Below, piece after piece: positions 35,156-44,001 of a stretch of 64,000 bases of DNA (within the stretch, counting starts at the first letter, position 1; the number at the start of each line of letters is the position of its first letter). The translations under genes and the position numbers were made by a program. Source of the stretch: VMDJ01 sp038146785 (GTDB taxonomy: Bacteria > Pseudomonadota > Gammaproteobacteria > Chromatiales > Chromatiaceae). Below the pieces are notes generated by a model. It was not told the DNA's origin, made no database searches, and saw nothing but the letters and a program-made list of their open reading frames with translations. The stretch covers positions 62,001 through 126,000 of the forward strand of contig JAYQSI010000019.1 of assembly GCA_038146785.1 (NCBI GenBank), in the 5' to 3' direction.

Positions 35156-35607
35156 GTGAATGGTCTTTAGTTGATGAACAAGCGCAGGTCGCTTTTGGGC
35201 AACAGTTTGCGCAAGCGATAAAGCAGGGTGCTTTAGTTTTTCTGCACGGTAATTTAGGTGCGGGTAAAACCACCTTTGTGCGCGGTGTGATTCAGGGCTT
35301 GGGTCATCAAGGAAATGTGAAAAGCCCAACCTATACTTTGATTGAACCTTATGAGCATGTTGCGCCAGCGACCTATCATCTGGACCTGTATCGATTGGGT
35401 GATCCAGAAGAGCTGGAGTTTTTGGGTCTGCGTGAAATGTTGGCAGATGAGTCGCTGATGTTGATCGAGTGGCCAGAGCGGGCAGGTGACTGGTTGCCGG
35501 CGGCGGATATCGAGTGTTTTTTGACTTATCAGGAGCCGGGTCGGCAGATTCGTCTGCAAGCTAATACCGATAAGGGTCGAGAGATTCTTTCAAGACTTTC
35601 TGCTTGA
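35152..35607 (+). CDS. tsaE: tRNA threonylcarbamoyladenosine biosynthesis ATPase TsaE
   Basis: 151 residues. GTG start inside the nnr stop codon. Walker A in HGNLGAGKTTFVRGVI, then SPTYTLIEPY and HLDLYRLGDPEELEFLG, the TsaE signatures. It drives the TsaB-TsaD-TsaE cycle that makes t6A in tRNA; tsaB is at 15754. amiC follows under its own promoter. Confidence 0.95.
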   Translation: MSEWSLVDEQAQVAFGQQFAQAIKQGALVFLHGNLGAGKTTFVRGVIQGLGHQGNVKSPTYTLIEPYEHVAPATYHLDLYRLGDPEELEFLGLREMLADESLMLIEWPERAGDWLPAADIECFLTYQEPGRQIRLQANTDKGREILSRLSA

Positions 35608-35652
35608 TATCTCGATAAGTTTCGAGGAAAGCGTGCTATCTCACGGTTTTTT

Positions 35653-35680
35653 TTGACATTTTTTTAAATCCTGTGCTAAT
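35653..35680 (+). promoter_or_regulatory. Sigma-70 promoter before amiC
   Basis: A perfect -35 TTGACA (35653-35658), 16 bases, then GCTAAT as -10 (35675-35680) preceded by TGT, an extended -10. It lies 44 bases before the chosen amiC start. Confidence 0.65.
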
Positions 35681-35724
35681 TTTTCAGTATCTGAAGGGGA
35701 GTGGAAGCGGTTCCAGTGGTACTG

Positions 35725-37032
35725 ATGCGGACTTTTTTGTTCACAATCATAGGTTTAGCACTGTTTGGGTGTGTTAATGCAGCGCAGTTAGAGCAATTGC
35801 GTGTGAGCACAGATGCGCAAAAGACGCGCCTTGTGTTCGATTTGAGCGACACAGCCACCTATAAAAGCTTCACCCTGAAAAATCCTGATCGCTTGGTTGT
35901 CGACTTTAAGAAGAGTCGAGTGGCGAAAAGCTTTGCGCCATCAACGTCAGACTCTCCTTTACTGCGTAATGTGCGTTTTGCAGAGCGCAATGATGGCAGC
36001 GTGCGTGTGGTCTTAGATCTGACCGCAGCGGTAAGTGAAAAAAGTTTCAAATTGGCACCGAAAGGTTCAGAAGGTCATCGCGTGGTGATGGATCTGAGCT
36101 CGGATGCGATTGTCGCCGAGGCGCCGAAAAAGGTTGCTGAGCCGAAAAAAGAATTACGCGATGTGGTGGTCGCGGTGGATGCAGGTCATGGTGGGAAAGA
36201 TCCGGGTGCGATCGGTCTCCGTGGTAAAGCGCGCGAAAAGCACGTGACTCTGCAAATTGCACGTCGTGTTAAACGACTGATTGATGCGCAACCGGGTATG
36301 CGTGCAGTGCTCATCCGTTCGGGTGACTACTATGTCCCGTTGCGTAAGCGCACCCAAATTGCGCGTAAGCATGAAGCTGACTTGTTTGTCTCGATTCATG
36401 CGGATGCTTTCCGTAAAAGTCATGTGCATGGTGCATCGGTCTTCGTTGTATCCAATCGTGGCGCTAGCTCAGAGATGGCACGTTGGTTAGCTAATCGTGA
36501 AAACGCCTCTGATTTAGCAGGCGGTGTGGCGATTAATGATGTATCGGATGATGTGGCTAAGACCTTGTTGGATCTGTCACGTACTGGATCACAAGAGGCG
36601 AGCTACAAGGCAGCGGAAAAGGTTCATCAAGAGCTCGATAAGATTGGCAAGATGCACAGTCGTCGTGTTCAGAATGCGGGCTTTATGGTGTTGAAGTCAC
36701 CGGATATTCCATCGATGTTGGTTGAGACCGGCTTTATCTCGAATCCTAATGAGGCGCGTCGCTTAACCAACGGTAAGCATCAAGAGAAGGTGGCTAAGTC
36801 GATCGTTAAAGGTGTGCGTGCTTACTTTGAAGAAACACCGCCACCCGATACCAAGATTGCTCAGCAAGTGCTTGAGGGTAAGCCTAAGCAGCATGTGATC
36901 TCGCGCGGCGATACCTTGTCAGAGATCGCTGATCGTTATGAGGTCAGCTTGAATGACCTGAAGTCGCACAATCGCATCTCTGATGCGCGACGAATCCGCA
37001 TCGGACAGGTACTGCATATTCCACAGAGTTAA
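35725..37032 (+). CDS. amiC: N-acetylmuramoyl-L-alanine amidase with AMIN and LysM domains
   Basis: About 435 residues. Export signal (MRTFLFTIIGLALFGCVNA), an AMIN targeting domain (residues about 20-120), an Amidase_3 zinc hydrolase (VVAVDAGHGGKDPGA, SIHADAFR, VLKSPDIPSMLVETGFISN), and a C-terminal LysM repeat (HVISRGDTLSEIADRYEV). It cuts septal peptidoglycan during cell separation; the LysM arrangement is closer to AmiB. The frame opens at GTG 35701 and a GTG at 35716 has GGAAG well placed, so the true start may be a few codons earlier. Confidence 0.9.
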   Translation: MRTFLFTIIGLALFGCVNAAQLEQLRVSTDAQKTRLVFDLSDTATYKSFTLKNPDRLVVDFKKSRVAKSFAPSTSDSPLLRNVRFAERNDGSVRVVLDLTAAVSEKSFKLAPKGSEGHRVVMDLSSDAIVAEAPKKVAEPKKELRDVVVAVDAGHGGKDPGAIGLRGKAREKHVTLQIARRVKRLIDAQPGMRAVLIRSGDYYVPLRKRTQIARKHEADLFVSIHADAFRKSHVHGASVFVVSNRGASSEMARWLANRENASDLAGGVAINDVSDDVAKTLLDLSRTGSQEASYKAAEKVHQELDKIGKMHSRRVQNAGFMVLKSPDIPSMLVETGFISNPNEARRLTNGKHQEKVAKSIVKGVRAYFEETPPPDTKIAQQVLEGKPKQHVISRGDTLSEIADRYEVSLNDLKSHNRISDARRIRIGQVLHIPQS

Positions 37033-37036
37033 GTTG

Positions 37037-37059
37037 AAAGCCCGCTAAGCGGGCTTTTT
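37037..37059 (+). terminator. Rho-independent terminator after amiC
   Basis: GCCCGC-TAA-GCGGGC followed by T5. It lies inside the longest possible mutL frame, which argues for the later mutL start at 37097. Confidence 0.85.
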
Positions 37060-37096
37060 GCTGAATGGCGTCGCGCCACATGGCAGAATGCGCAGC

Positions 37097-38884
37097 ATGC
37101 CGAATCGAATCCATGCGCTCCCATCTCTTCTGGTTAACCAAATCGCTGCTGGCGAGGTGGTTGAACGTCCTGCGTCTGTGGTTAAAGAGTTGGTTGAGAA
37201 CAGTTTGGATGCAGGTGCATCAAAGATTGATGTTGAGGTGATGCAGGGTGGTGTGAAGACGCTGCGCATTACCGATAACGGACATGGTCTCTATGCAGAA
37301 GATATTCCACTGGCGTTGTCACGCCACGCTACCAGTAAGGTGGGCTCGCTCGAGGATCTAGAACGTATCCAAAGCATGGGTTTCCGTGGTGAAGCTTTAC
37401 CATCGATTGCGTCTGTCTCACGATTGATGCTGACCTCACGTGAGCAAACCGAAGAGCATGCATGGCAAGCCATGCCGGGTGCTGAAGAGCTTAAGCCGGC
37501 AGCGCATCCTGTCGGTACGACCATTGAGGTCAATGATCTTTTCTACAACACACCGGCGCGACGTAAGTTTTTAAAAACTGAAAAGACCGAGTTCTCACAC
37601 ATCGAGCAAGTGGTGCGTCGATTGGCATTAGCTCGCCCTGATGTGGCGTTTAGTCTGTCGCACAACGGACGGCAATCGTTTAAAGCCTTGGCAGCAACTG
37701 ATCGCGCCTCTCAAGAGCGACGCATCAGTGGCTTGGTCGGTGATGCTTTCATTGAGAATGCGCTGCACTTTGAACACGAAGCTGCGGGCCTAAAGATGTA
37801 TGGCTGGGTTGCTAAGCCAACCTTCTCGCGTAGCCAAGCAGATATGCAGCACTTTTATGTGAATGGCCGCATGGTGCGCGATAAGTTAGTGACGCATGCC
37901 GTTCGCCAAGCGTTTGCTGATGTGTTGTATCACGGTCGTCATCCGGCTTATGTGGTGTTTCTTGAATTGAATCCTGTGTTGGTGGATGTGAATGTGCATC
38001 CGACAAAACATGAAGTGCGTTTCCGTGAAGGTCGCATGGTGCATGACTTTATCTTCCGCACCTTGCATCAAGTGTTAGCCGATGTGCGTCCTGAGGCTGC
38101 GACTGCGCCGGGGGCGACAAGTTTTGTCGGTGATTCATCTGCAGCTGGCCAAAGTCCGTCGTATAACCTGAGTGCATCACCGCAACAAAGTGGTTTGCAT
38201 TTAGGTGTTGCAGAGTCGCGTGCGCGATACGAGGCCTCATCGCAGTGGCAGCAGCCGAATGTGGCATCGGCTCCCATGCCTGAGCAAGCAGATGATGAGG
38301 TGCCGCCACTGGGTTTTGCTATTGCGCAACTTCATGGTGTGTATGTCTTAGCGCAAAACACTGATGGGCTGGTTTTAGTTGATATGCATGCCGCGCATGA
38401 GCGCATCACCTATGAGGCGTTTAAGTTAGCGATGGATGGTGATGGCATTACCAGTCAACCCTTGCTTGTACCGATCAGTGTGTCAGTGAGTTCGCGTGAA
38501 GCAGATCTTGCTGAGCAACAAAGTGAGATTTTTGATCAGTTGGGTTTGCAGGTTGATCGCTTATCCGATGCGAATGTCGTTGTGCGTTCTGTGCCCGCGT
38601 TGCTGCGTAATGCGGATGTCGAAAGATTGTTACGCGATGTGCTCTCTGATCTGGCGATGTATGGCGAGAGCTCGCGTATTCGTGAATCGCTCAATGAAGT
38701 GTTAGGCACCATGGCGTGTCATGGATCGGTAAGAGCCAACCGTCGCTTAACGATTGATGAGATGAATGCCTTGCTGCGTGATATCGAACGTACGGAACGA
38801 GCAGGGCAATGTAATCACGGTCGTCCGACATGGACGCAGTTGAGTATGACTGAGCTCGATAAACTGTTTTTGCGTGGCCGATGA
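37097..38884 (+). CDS. mutL: DNA mismatch repair protein MutL
   Basis: 595 residues from ATG 37097, where the conserved PNRIHALPSLLVNQIAAGEVV begins with the start codon; the longer frame from 37058 runs through a terminator. GHKL ATPase motifs (ELVENSLDAG, DNGHGL, GFRGEALPSI), a Ser/Gln-rich variable linker (about 345-415) and a C-terminal dimer domain (DMHAAHERITYE). No endonuclease DQHA(x)2E(x)4E motif is seen beyond DMHAAHE, consistent with MutH-free or non-nicking types being undecidable here. Couples MutS recognition to strand removal. ATGA overlap with miaA. Confidence 0.96.
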   Translation: MPNRIHALPSLLVNQIAAGEVVERPASVVKELVENSLDAGASKIDVEVMQGGVKTLRITDNGHGLYAEDIPLALSRHATSKVGSLEDLERIQSMGFRGEALPSIASVSRLMLTSREQTEEHAWQAMPGAEELKPAAHPVGTTIEVNDLFYNTPARRKFLKTEKTEFSHIEQVVRRLALARPDVAFSLSHNGRQSFKALAATDRASQERRISGLVGDAFIENALHFEHEAAGLKMYGWVAKPTFSRSQADMQHFYVNGRMVRDKLVTHAVRQAFADVLYHGRHPAYVVFLELNPVLVDVNVHPTKHEVRFREGRMVHDFIFRTLHQVLADVRPEAATAPGATSFVGDSSAAGQSPSYNLSASPQQSGLHLGVAESRARYEASSQWQQPNVASAPMPEQADDEVPPLGFAIAQLHGVYVLAQNTDGLVLVDMHAAHERITYEAFKLAMDGDGITSQPLLVPISVSVSSREADLAEQQSEIFDQLGLQVDRLSDANVVVRSVPALLRNADVERLLRDVLSDLAMYGESSRIRESLNEVLGTMACHGSVRANRRLTIDEMNALLRDIERTERAGQCNHGRPTWTQLSMTELDKLFLRGR

Positions 38885-39822
38885 GTAACGCGTTACCGCC
38901 TGCGATTTTTATCATGGGGCCAACGGCCTCAGGTAAGACAGCGCTTGCGATGGAGTTGTTTGACCAGCTGCCGGTTGAGTTGATCAGTGTCGACTCGGCG
39001 TTGATCTACCGTGATATGGATATCGGTACGGCAAAGCCGACTCCAGATGAGCTTGCACGCTACCCACATGCCTTGGTGGATATCTGTGATCCAAGTGAAG
39101 CCTATTCAGCTGAAAATTTTCGTCGTGATGCGCTGCAGTTGATGGGTGAGATCACTGAGCGCGGCAAGGTGCCATGCTTGGTCGGCGGCACCATGTTGTA
39201 TTACCGCGCATTGCAGTATGGCTTATCGCGTTTACCGGCTTCCGATCCTGAGGTGCGTCAGCATTTTGCCGAGCGTGCGGAGAAAGAAGGTTTAGCGGTG
39301 TTACATGCTGAGCTTTGCAAGATTGATCCTGTGGCAGGTGAACGTATCCATGCGAATGATCCACAACGAACCTTGCGTGCGCTCGAGGTTTATCAGCAAA
39401 CCGGTCAAACGCTGACTGAGTTGCAACAAGCCGAGCAGGGTGAGCCGATGCCATACCGTGCATTGAAGTTGGTGAAGTCTCCTGAGCGTCCAATTTTGCA
39501 TGAGCGGATTGCACAGCGTTTCGAGCTGATGTTGGCGCAGGGCTTTGAGCAAGAAGTTGAAAAGTTGATGGCGCGAGGCGATCTGAATTTAGATATGCCA
39601 TCGATGCGCTGCGTGGGCTATCGCCAGATGTGGGAATACCTCGACGGGCAGTGTGATCGGACTGCGATGGTCGAAAAAGGGGTCGCGGCTACTCGGCAGT
39701 TGGCGAAACGCCAGATTACTTGGCTGCGATCTGAGGAATCGGCGCACTGGTTGGATGAGCAGGATCAGCTTGCCGGAAAGCCAGTATTGGCGGCATGTCA
39801 GGACTTTTTAGAGAGCCGCTAA
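38881..39822 (+). CDS. miaA: tRNA dimethylallyltransferase
   Basis: 313 residues. P-loop MGPTASGKTALAMEL, DSALIYRDMDIGTAKPT, LVGGTMLYYRAL and MRCVGYRQMWEYL are MiaA signatures. Adds the isopentenyl group to A37 of UNN-decoding tRNAs, using dimethylallyl diphosphate. Starts within the mutL stop; hfq follows after 133 bases, the canonical mutL-miaA-hfq order. Confidence 0.96.
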   Translation: MSNALPPAIFIMGPTASGKTALAMELFDQLPVELISVDSALIYRDMDIGTAKPTPDELARYPHALVDICDPSEAYSAENFRRDALQLMGEITERGKVPCLVGGTMLYYRALQYGLSRLPASDPEVRQHFAERAEKEGLAVLHAELCKIDPVAGERIHANDPQRTLRALEVYQQTGQTLTELQQAEQGEPMPYRALKLVKSPERPILHERIAQRFELMLAQGFEQEVEKLMARGDLNLDMPSMRCVGYRQMWEYLDGQCDRTAMVEKGVAATRQLAKRQITWLRSEESAHWLDEQDQLAGKPVLAACQDFLESR

Positions 39823-39955
39823 AAAACTCAAGCTATTGAAGTCATTAGAAAAAATAATGCTATTTGCGGTGGTTTTTTAATTAGCGCGGTGCTCTAATCG
39901 TCTCCTACAAGGTTAACGCCTTGCCAAACAAAAAGAACAACAGAGAAAAAGAACA

Positions 39956-40183
39956 ATGGCAAAAGGTCAGACACTTCAAGATCCCTTTCTCAATGCACTG
40001 CGTAAAGAGCGTATTCCGGTCTCCATCTTCTTGGTGAACGGCATCAAGCTTCAAGGTACGGTCGATTCTTTCGATCAGTTTGTGGTGTTGTTGAAGAACA
40101 ACGTCAGTCAGATGGTTTATAAGCATGCGATTTCGACTATCGTGCCTGCTCGTAACGTCAATATGCCGATTGACGAAGAATAA
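39956..40183 (+). CDS. hfq: RNA chaperone Hfq
   Basis: 75 residues with a short C-terminal tail. Sm1 motif SIFLVNGIKLQGTVDSFDQFVVLL and Sm2 motif MVYKHAISTIVPAR are intact. Forms a hexameric ring that pairs small RNAs with mRNAs. A 133-base leader separates it from miaA and could hold its own promoter. Confidence 0.97.
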   Translation: MAKGQTLQDPFLNALRKERIPVSIFLVNGIKLQGTVDSFDQFVVLLKNNVSQMVYKHAISTIVPARNVNMPIDEE

Positions 40184-40243
40184 TTTCTTTTTGCACGGGT
40201 TGTTGTTTGTCCGCGTGTAACCGCTTTTCTACCGTAAATCTCG

Positions 40244-41542
40244 ATGTTTGATCGTCCGCAAATTGGCGAGCGGGCGATATTGGTTCACATTGCACGTTAC
40301 GGTCAGCCAGATCCCGAAGAACTTCATGAATTCCGCGAGCTCGCACTTTCTGCGGGTGCAGATCCGCTTGAGCTGATTACCGGTAGCCGCGATGCACCTG
40401 ATAAGCGTTTGTATGTGGGTTCAGGTAAAGCGGAAGAGATTGATCAATGGGTTAAGCATCACGAAGCGCAGTTGGTGATCTTTGATCATGATCTCAGCCC
40501 CAGTCAGGAACGTAACCTTGAGGCGATGTTTGAATGTCGCGTGCTTGATAGAACGGGTCTGATTCTCGATATCTTTGCGCAACGTGCGCGATCGCATGAA
40601 GGTAAGTTGCAGGTTGAGCTTGCTCAGCTTCAACATCTTTCTACTCGCTTAGTACGAGGTTGGACGCACTTAGAGCGCCAGAAGGGTGGTATTGGTCTGC
40701 GTGGTCCAGGTGAGACGCAGCTCGAAACCGACCGTCGTTTACTTGGTGCCCGTATCGAGCAGATCAAAAAGCGTTTAGCCAAAGTAGATAACCAGCGCGA
40801 TCAGAATCGTCGTGCGCGTAAACGTAATGAGGTGCCAACGGTATCGTTGGTTGGTTATACCAATGCGGGTAAGTCGACCTTATTCAATGCGCTGACCGAT
40901 GCAGAGGTGTATGCACAGGACCAGCTCTTCGCAACCTTGGATCCAACGCTACGTCGTTTGCCTTTGTTATCCGGTGGTGAAGTGGTCTTAGCGGATACGG
41001 TAGGTTTCGTTTCGCGTTTGCCTCACGACTTGGTGGCAGCGTTTAAAAGTACCTTGCAAGAAACCATCGAAGCGGATTTGCTTATTCATGTCATTGATGT
41101 TGCCAGCACGCAGCGTGCCGAGAACATTGCTGAGGTTGATGATGTTTTAGAGCAGATCGGTGCGGATGAAACGCCACGATTGCTGGTTTATAACAAGATT
41201 GACCTACTTGAAGATCATCAGCCACGCATTTTGTACGCTGATGATGGCAAGCCTGAGTCAGTATGGTTATCTGCGCAGCAGGGCAAAGGTTTGGAGCTGC
41301 TTGCCGAAGCCTTGTCGGCATTGTTTGGTGATCAAAACATCATTACCAAACTTGTGGTTGAGCCACGGCACGCGAAGATCCGTGCCACCTTGTTTGAGGT
41401 GGGTAAAATCCATAGAGAAACCCATACAGACGACGGGGGATGGGAACTTGAAGTTCAGTTGCCGCGTCGAGAGTATGAACGACTAAGAAAACACCATGAT
41501 TGGGTGGCTAATCAATGGCCAACAACCGAACCTGAGTATTAG
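40244..41542 (+). CDS. hflX: GTPase HflX
   Basis: 432 residues. N-terminal HflX domain (GSGKAEEI, LSPSQERNLE, glycine-rich KGGIGLRGPGETQLE), then the G domain with SLVGYTNAGKSTLFNAL, DTVGFVSRLP and VYNKIDLL. A ribosome-associated GTPase that splits stalled 70S ribosomes after stress. In the hfq-hflX-hflK-hflC operon. Confidence 0.96.
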   Translation: MFDRPQIGERAILVHIARYGQPDPEELHEFRELALSAGADPLELITGSRDAPDKRLYVGSGKAEEIDQWVKHHEAQLVIFDHDLSPSQERNLEAMFECRVLDRTGLILDIFAQRARSHEGKLQVELAQLQHLSTRLVRGWTHLERQKGGIGLRGPGETQLETDRRLLGARIEQIKKRLAKVDNQRDQNRRARKRNEVPTVSLVGYTNAGKSTLFNALTDAEVYAQDQLFATLDPTLRRLPLLSGGEVVLADTVGFVSRLPHDLVAAFKSTLQETIEADLLIHVIDVASTQRAENIAEVDDVLEQIGADETPRLLVYNKIDLLEDHQPRILYADDGKPESVWLSAQQGKGLELLAEALSALFGDQNIITKLVVEPRHAKIRATLFEVGKIHRETHTDDGGWELEVQLPRREYERLRKHHDWVANQWPTTEPEY

Positions 41543-41591
41543 TCTTTTGTTAGACTTCTTTCATTAATTATCTGTAGTACCGGAGAAAGGC

Positions 41592-42778
41592 ATGGCCTGG
41601 AACGAGCCTGGAAATGGCGGCAACAATAAAGATCCTTGGGGTAACCGAGGCAACGATCAAGGACCTCCTGATCTTGATGAAGTAGTGCGTAAGCTACAAC
41701 AGAAGATGGGCGGCCTATTCGGCGGCAAAGGCGGCGGTAACAGCGGTGACTCAGGTCAAGCGCCTAGTGGCGGTGGCTTTGGTTTGATCGGCTTGGGTGT
41801 TCTGGTTGCGATCATCATTGCCGGTGCGATTAACAGCTTCTACATCATCGAGCCTGCTGAGCGTGGCGTTGTGCAACGCTTTGGTGCTTACCACTCGGTG
41901 GTAGGTCCTGGTCCGCACTTTAAGGTGCCATTCGTCGATAGTTACCAAGCGGTTAACGTCGACCAAGTGAACAAGTTTGTTCACCGTGCGCAAATGCTGA
42001 CCAAAGACGAGAACATCGTCGACGTTACCGTCGAAGTTCAGTTCCGTATCCAAGATGCAGCAGACTTCTTGTTCCAAGATGCGAATCCTGGCAAGACCAT
42101 TCATGGCTCGATGGAATCAGCATTACGTGAAGTGGTGGGTAAGTCGAAGCTTGATGAGATCATGACCGAGAATCGTGGTGGTATCGCGATTGCTGTTCAG
42201 CGTGGCACTCAAGAGTTGCTTGATCTGTACCGCACCGGTCTGGTTGTCACCAATATCAACATTCAAGATGCTCAGCCACCTGAGGCAGTTCGTGATGCGT
42301 TTGCTGATGCAATCAAAGCGCGTGAGGACAAAGAGCGTCTGCAAAACCAAGCGCAAGCTTATGCGAACGATGTTGTGCCACGTGCACGTGGTGCGGCAGC
42401 ACGTTTGATTGAAGATGCGAAAGCGTACAAAGCGAAGGTTACTGCAGAAGCAGACGGTGAATCGCAGCGTTTCTTATCGTTGTTAAAGAGTATGAAGGCT
42501 CACCAAAAGTGACTCGTGAGCGTTTGTACCTTGAGACCATGCAAGAGGTCTTGGCAAAGAGTGGCAAGGTTCTGTTGAACAACAACGGCGAGGGTAATGG
42601 TGGAAACCTGACGTACTTACCGTTGGACCGCATCATGCAGCAACAACCGATGACGGCGCCAAGAAATACGGCTCCTCAGTCTAGCTTTGGTGTGGATACC
42701 TCGGCATCTACCGATCAGATCAATATTGATAGTCGAGCAAACCGTGGCAGTTTGACTCGTGAGCGAGGTGGTCGCTAA
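41592..42778 (+). pseudogene. hflK: HflK subunit of the HflKC membrane complex, split by a frameshift
   Basis: HflK and HflC form a periplasmic cage that modulates the FtsH protease. The first frame has the Gly/Asn-rich tail (MAWNEPGNGGNNKDPWG), a membrane helix (about 62-85) and the SPFH domain, through GESQRFLSLLK. There it leaves frame and stops at 42512. The second frame resumes as VTRERLYLETMQEVL and ends at 42778. Restoring one A in AAA at 42485-42487 (giving KEYEGSPKVTRERL) rebuilds a normal ~395-residue HflK. A one-base A-run contraction strongly suggests a sequencing error. Confidence 0.92.
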
Positions 42779-43656
42779 TGAACTCGAATAAAGGCATTGT
42801 TTTACTGATCATTCTTGGTCTGAGTGCTGCGTTAGCGAATGCATCATTCTTCATTGTGAATGAGAACCAAGCAGCGTTGCGTTTGCAGTTGGGTGAAATT
42901 GTTGACTCGAGCTACGAGCCAGGTTTGCACTTTAAGTTGCCATTGGTACAAAACGCGCAGACCTTTGACCGTCGTATTCAAACATTGGATTTGAAGGCAG
43001 AGCGCTTCTTGACCGTTGAGAAGAAGTTCGTGGTCGTAGATTCATACGCTAAGTGGCGTATCTCTGACGTTGCACAGTACTTCCGTTCAACTCGCGGTAG
43101 TCAGACGCAAACCGATCGCTTGTTATCAGCTCGTATCAACGCAGCACTGCGTGATGAGTTTGGTAAGCGCACCATTCAAGAGGTGGTATCAGGTGAGCGT
43201 ACTGAGATCATGCGTAAGTTGGCACGTGAGGCAAATGAATCTGCCGCTGACTTGGGTGTAGAGATCGTTGACGTACGTGTTAAGCAGATCGATTTCGAAG
43301 ACTCGATCAGTGACACCATCTACGAGCGTATGCGTACCGAGCGTCAGCGTGTTGCGTCTGAGCTTCGTGCACAAGGTGCGGAAGCAGCAGAGCGTATCCA
43401 AGCGGATGCGGATCGTCAGCGTACGGAGATCCTAGCGAACTCATATCGTGATGCTGAATTGCTGCGCGGTGAGGGTGATGCGGTAGCGGCGTCGACCTAC
43501 GCGAAAGCGTTCGAGAAGAACGACGAGTTCTATGCCTTCTGGCGTAGCTTGCGTGCTTATCGTGAGGTGTTCGACAACGGCACCAGCATGATGGTTTTGG
43601 ATCCAAAATCGGAGTTTTTCCGCTATTTCGATCCAACATCGCCAAATCGTAAATAA
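42778..43656 (+). CDS. hflC: HflC subunit of the HflKC complex
   Basis: 292 residues. N-terminal signal-anchor (GIVLLIILGLSAALANASFFIV), SPFH domain (NQAALRLQLGEI, YEPGLHFKLP, FDRRIQTLD) and a long helical C-terminal part ending in a 'KAFEKNDEFYAFWRSL' segment typical of HflC. Starts one base after the HflK stop, so expression is coupled. Followed by a rho-independent terminator. Confidence 0.96.
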   Translation: MNSNKGIVLLIILGLSAALANASFFIVNENQAALRLQLGEIVDSSYEPGLHFKLPLVQNAQTFDRRIQTLDLKAERFLTVEKKFVVVDSYAKWRISDVAQYFRSTRGSQTQTDRLLSARINAALRDEFGKRTIQEVVSGERTEIMRKLAREANESAADLGVEIVDVRVKQIDFEDSISDTIYERMRTERQRVASELRAQGAEAAERIQADADRQRTEILANSYRDAELLRGEGDAVAASTYAKAFEKNDEFYAFWRSLRAYREVFDNGTSMMVLDPKSEFFRYFDPTSPNRK

Positions 43657-43668
43657 AAAAACCGAGAT

Positions 43669-43690
43669 GGGGGCTTAAAAGCCCCCTTTT
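43669..43690 (+). terminator. Rho-independent terminator after hflC
   Basis: GGGGGC-TTAAAA-GCCCCC followed by T4. Confidence 0.75.
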
Positions 43691-43697
43691 CGTGGAC

Positions 43698-43773
43698 AGT
43701 CGGACCTCGATTTGCGAAAATTTCGAGGAATTTAAGACGAGCCAAAAGCTCAGCTTGAAGGTCCGAATCTCAG
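43698..43773 (+). ncRNA. Candidate structured leader RNA before DUF2065-hisZ-purA
   Basis: Between two terminator hairpins lies a stretch rich in complementary segments. TCGGACCT (43700-43707) pairs with AGGTCCGA (43759-43766). CCTCGA (43705-43710) pairs with TCGAGG (43723-43728). GAGC/GCTC form a small hairpin at 43739-43751. GGTC (43760-43763) can alternatively pair with GACC (43773-43776), part of the next terminator's left arm. The first, second and last of these pairings compete, as in an attenuator. It may instead be a short independent sRNA. No known family recognised. Confidence 0.35.
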
Positions 43774-43796
43774 ACCGGGTCATTCCCGGTTTTTTT
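43774..43796 (+). terminator. Terminator hairpin just before the DUF2065 gene (possible attenuator)
   Basis: ACCGGG-TCATT-CCCGGT followed by T7, ending 13 bases before ATG 43810. Such a placement would block transcription into DUF2065-hisZ-purA unless relieved, so it may be an attenuator or the end of an sRNA. Confidence 0.7.
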
Positions 43797-43809
43797 GTGG
43801 AAGTTGAAT

Positions 43810-43995
43810 ATGTGGCAGGAATTTTTTACCGCCATTGCACTGGTTTTGGTTATTGAAGGCATCTTGCCCTTTTTGAGCCCAGACCGATTCCGCAAGACCC
43901 TCGAAATGGTCGCGCAGATTGATGATGGCGCGATTCGTAAGATGGGTTTGATGACGATGTTGCTGGGTTTAGTGGTGTTGTATCTGGCGAGATAA
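43810..43995 (+). CDS. DUF2065 family small membrane protein
   Basis: 61 residues from ATG 43810 (GTGGAAG upstream). Two hydrophobic helices around a short loop (EFFTAIALVLVIEGILPFL and MGLMTMLLGLVVLYLAR) match the YjeT/DUF2065 family often found between hflC and hisZ or purA. Role unknown. hisZ begins 6 bases later. Confidence 0.85.
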   Translation: MWQEFFTAIALVLVIEGILPFLSPDRFRKTLEMVAQIDDGAIRKMGLMTMLLGLVVLYLAR

Positions 43996-44001
43996 AACCG
44001 A

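Noticed and set aside
42480..42512. Programmed ribosomal frameshift in hflK
   Set aside because: The slip site is only AAA in TTAAAGAG; there is no X-XXY-YYZ heptamer, and HflK is not known to use frameshifting. A missing A explains it.
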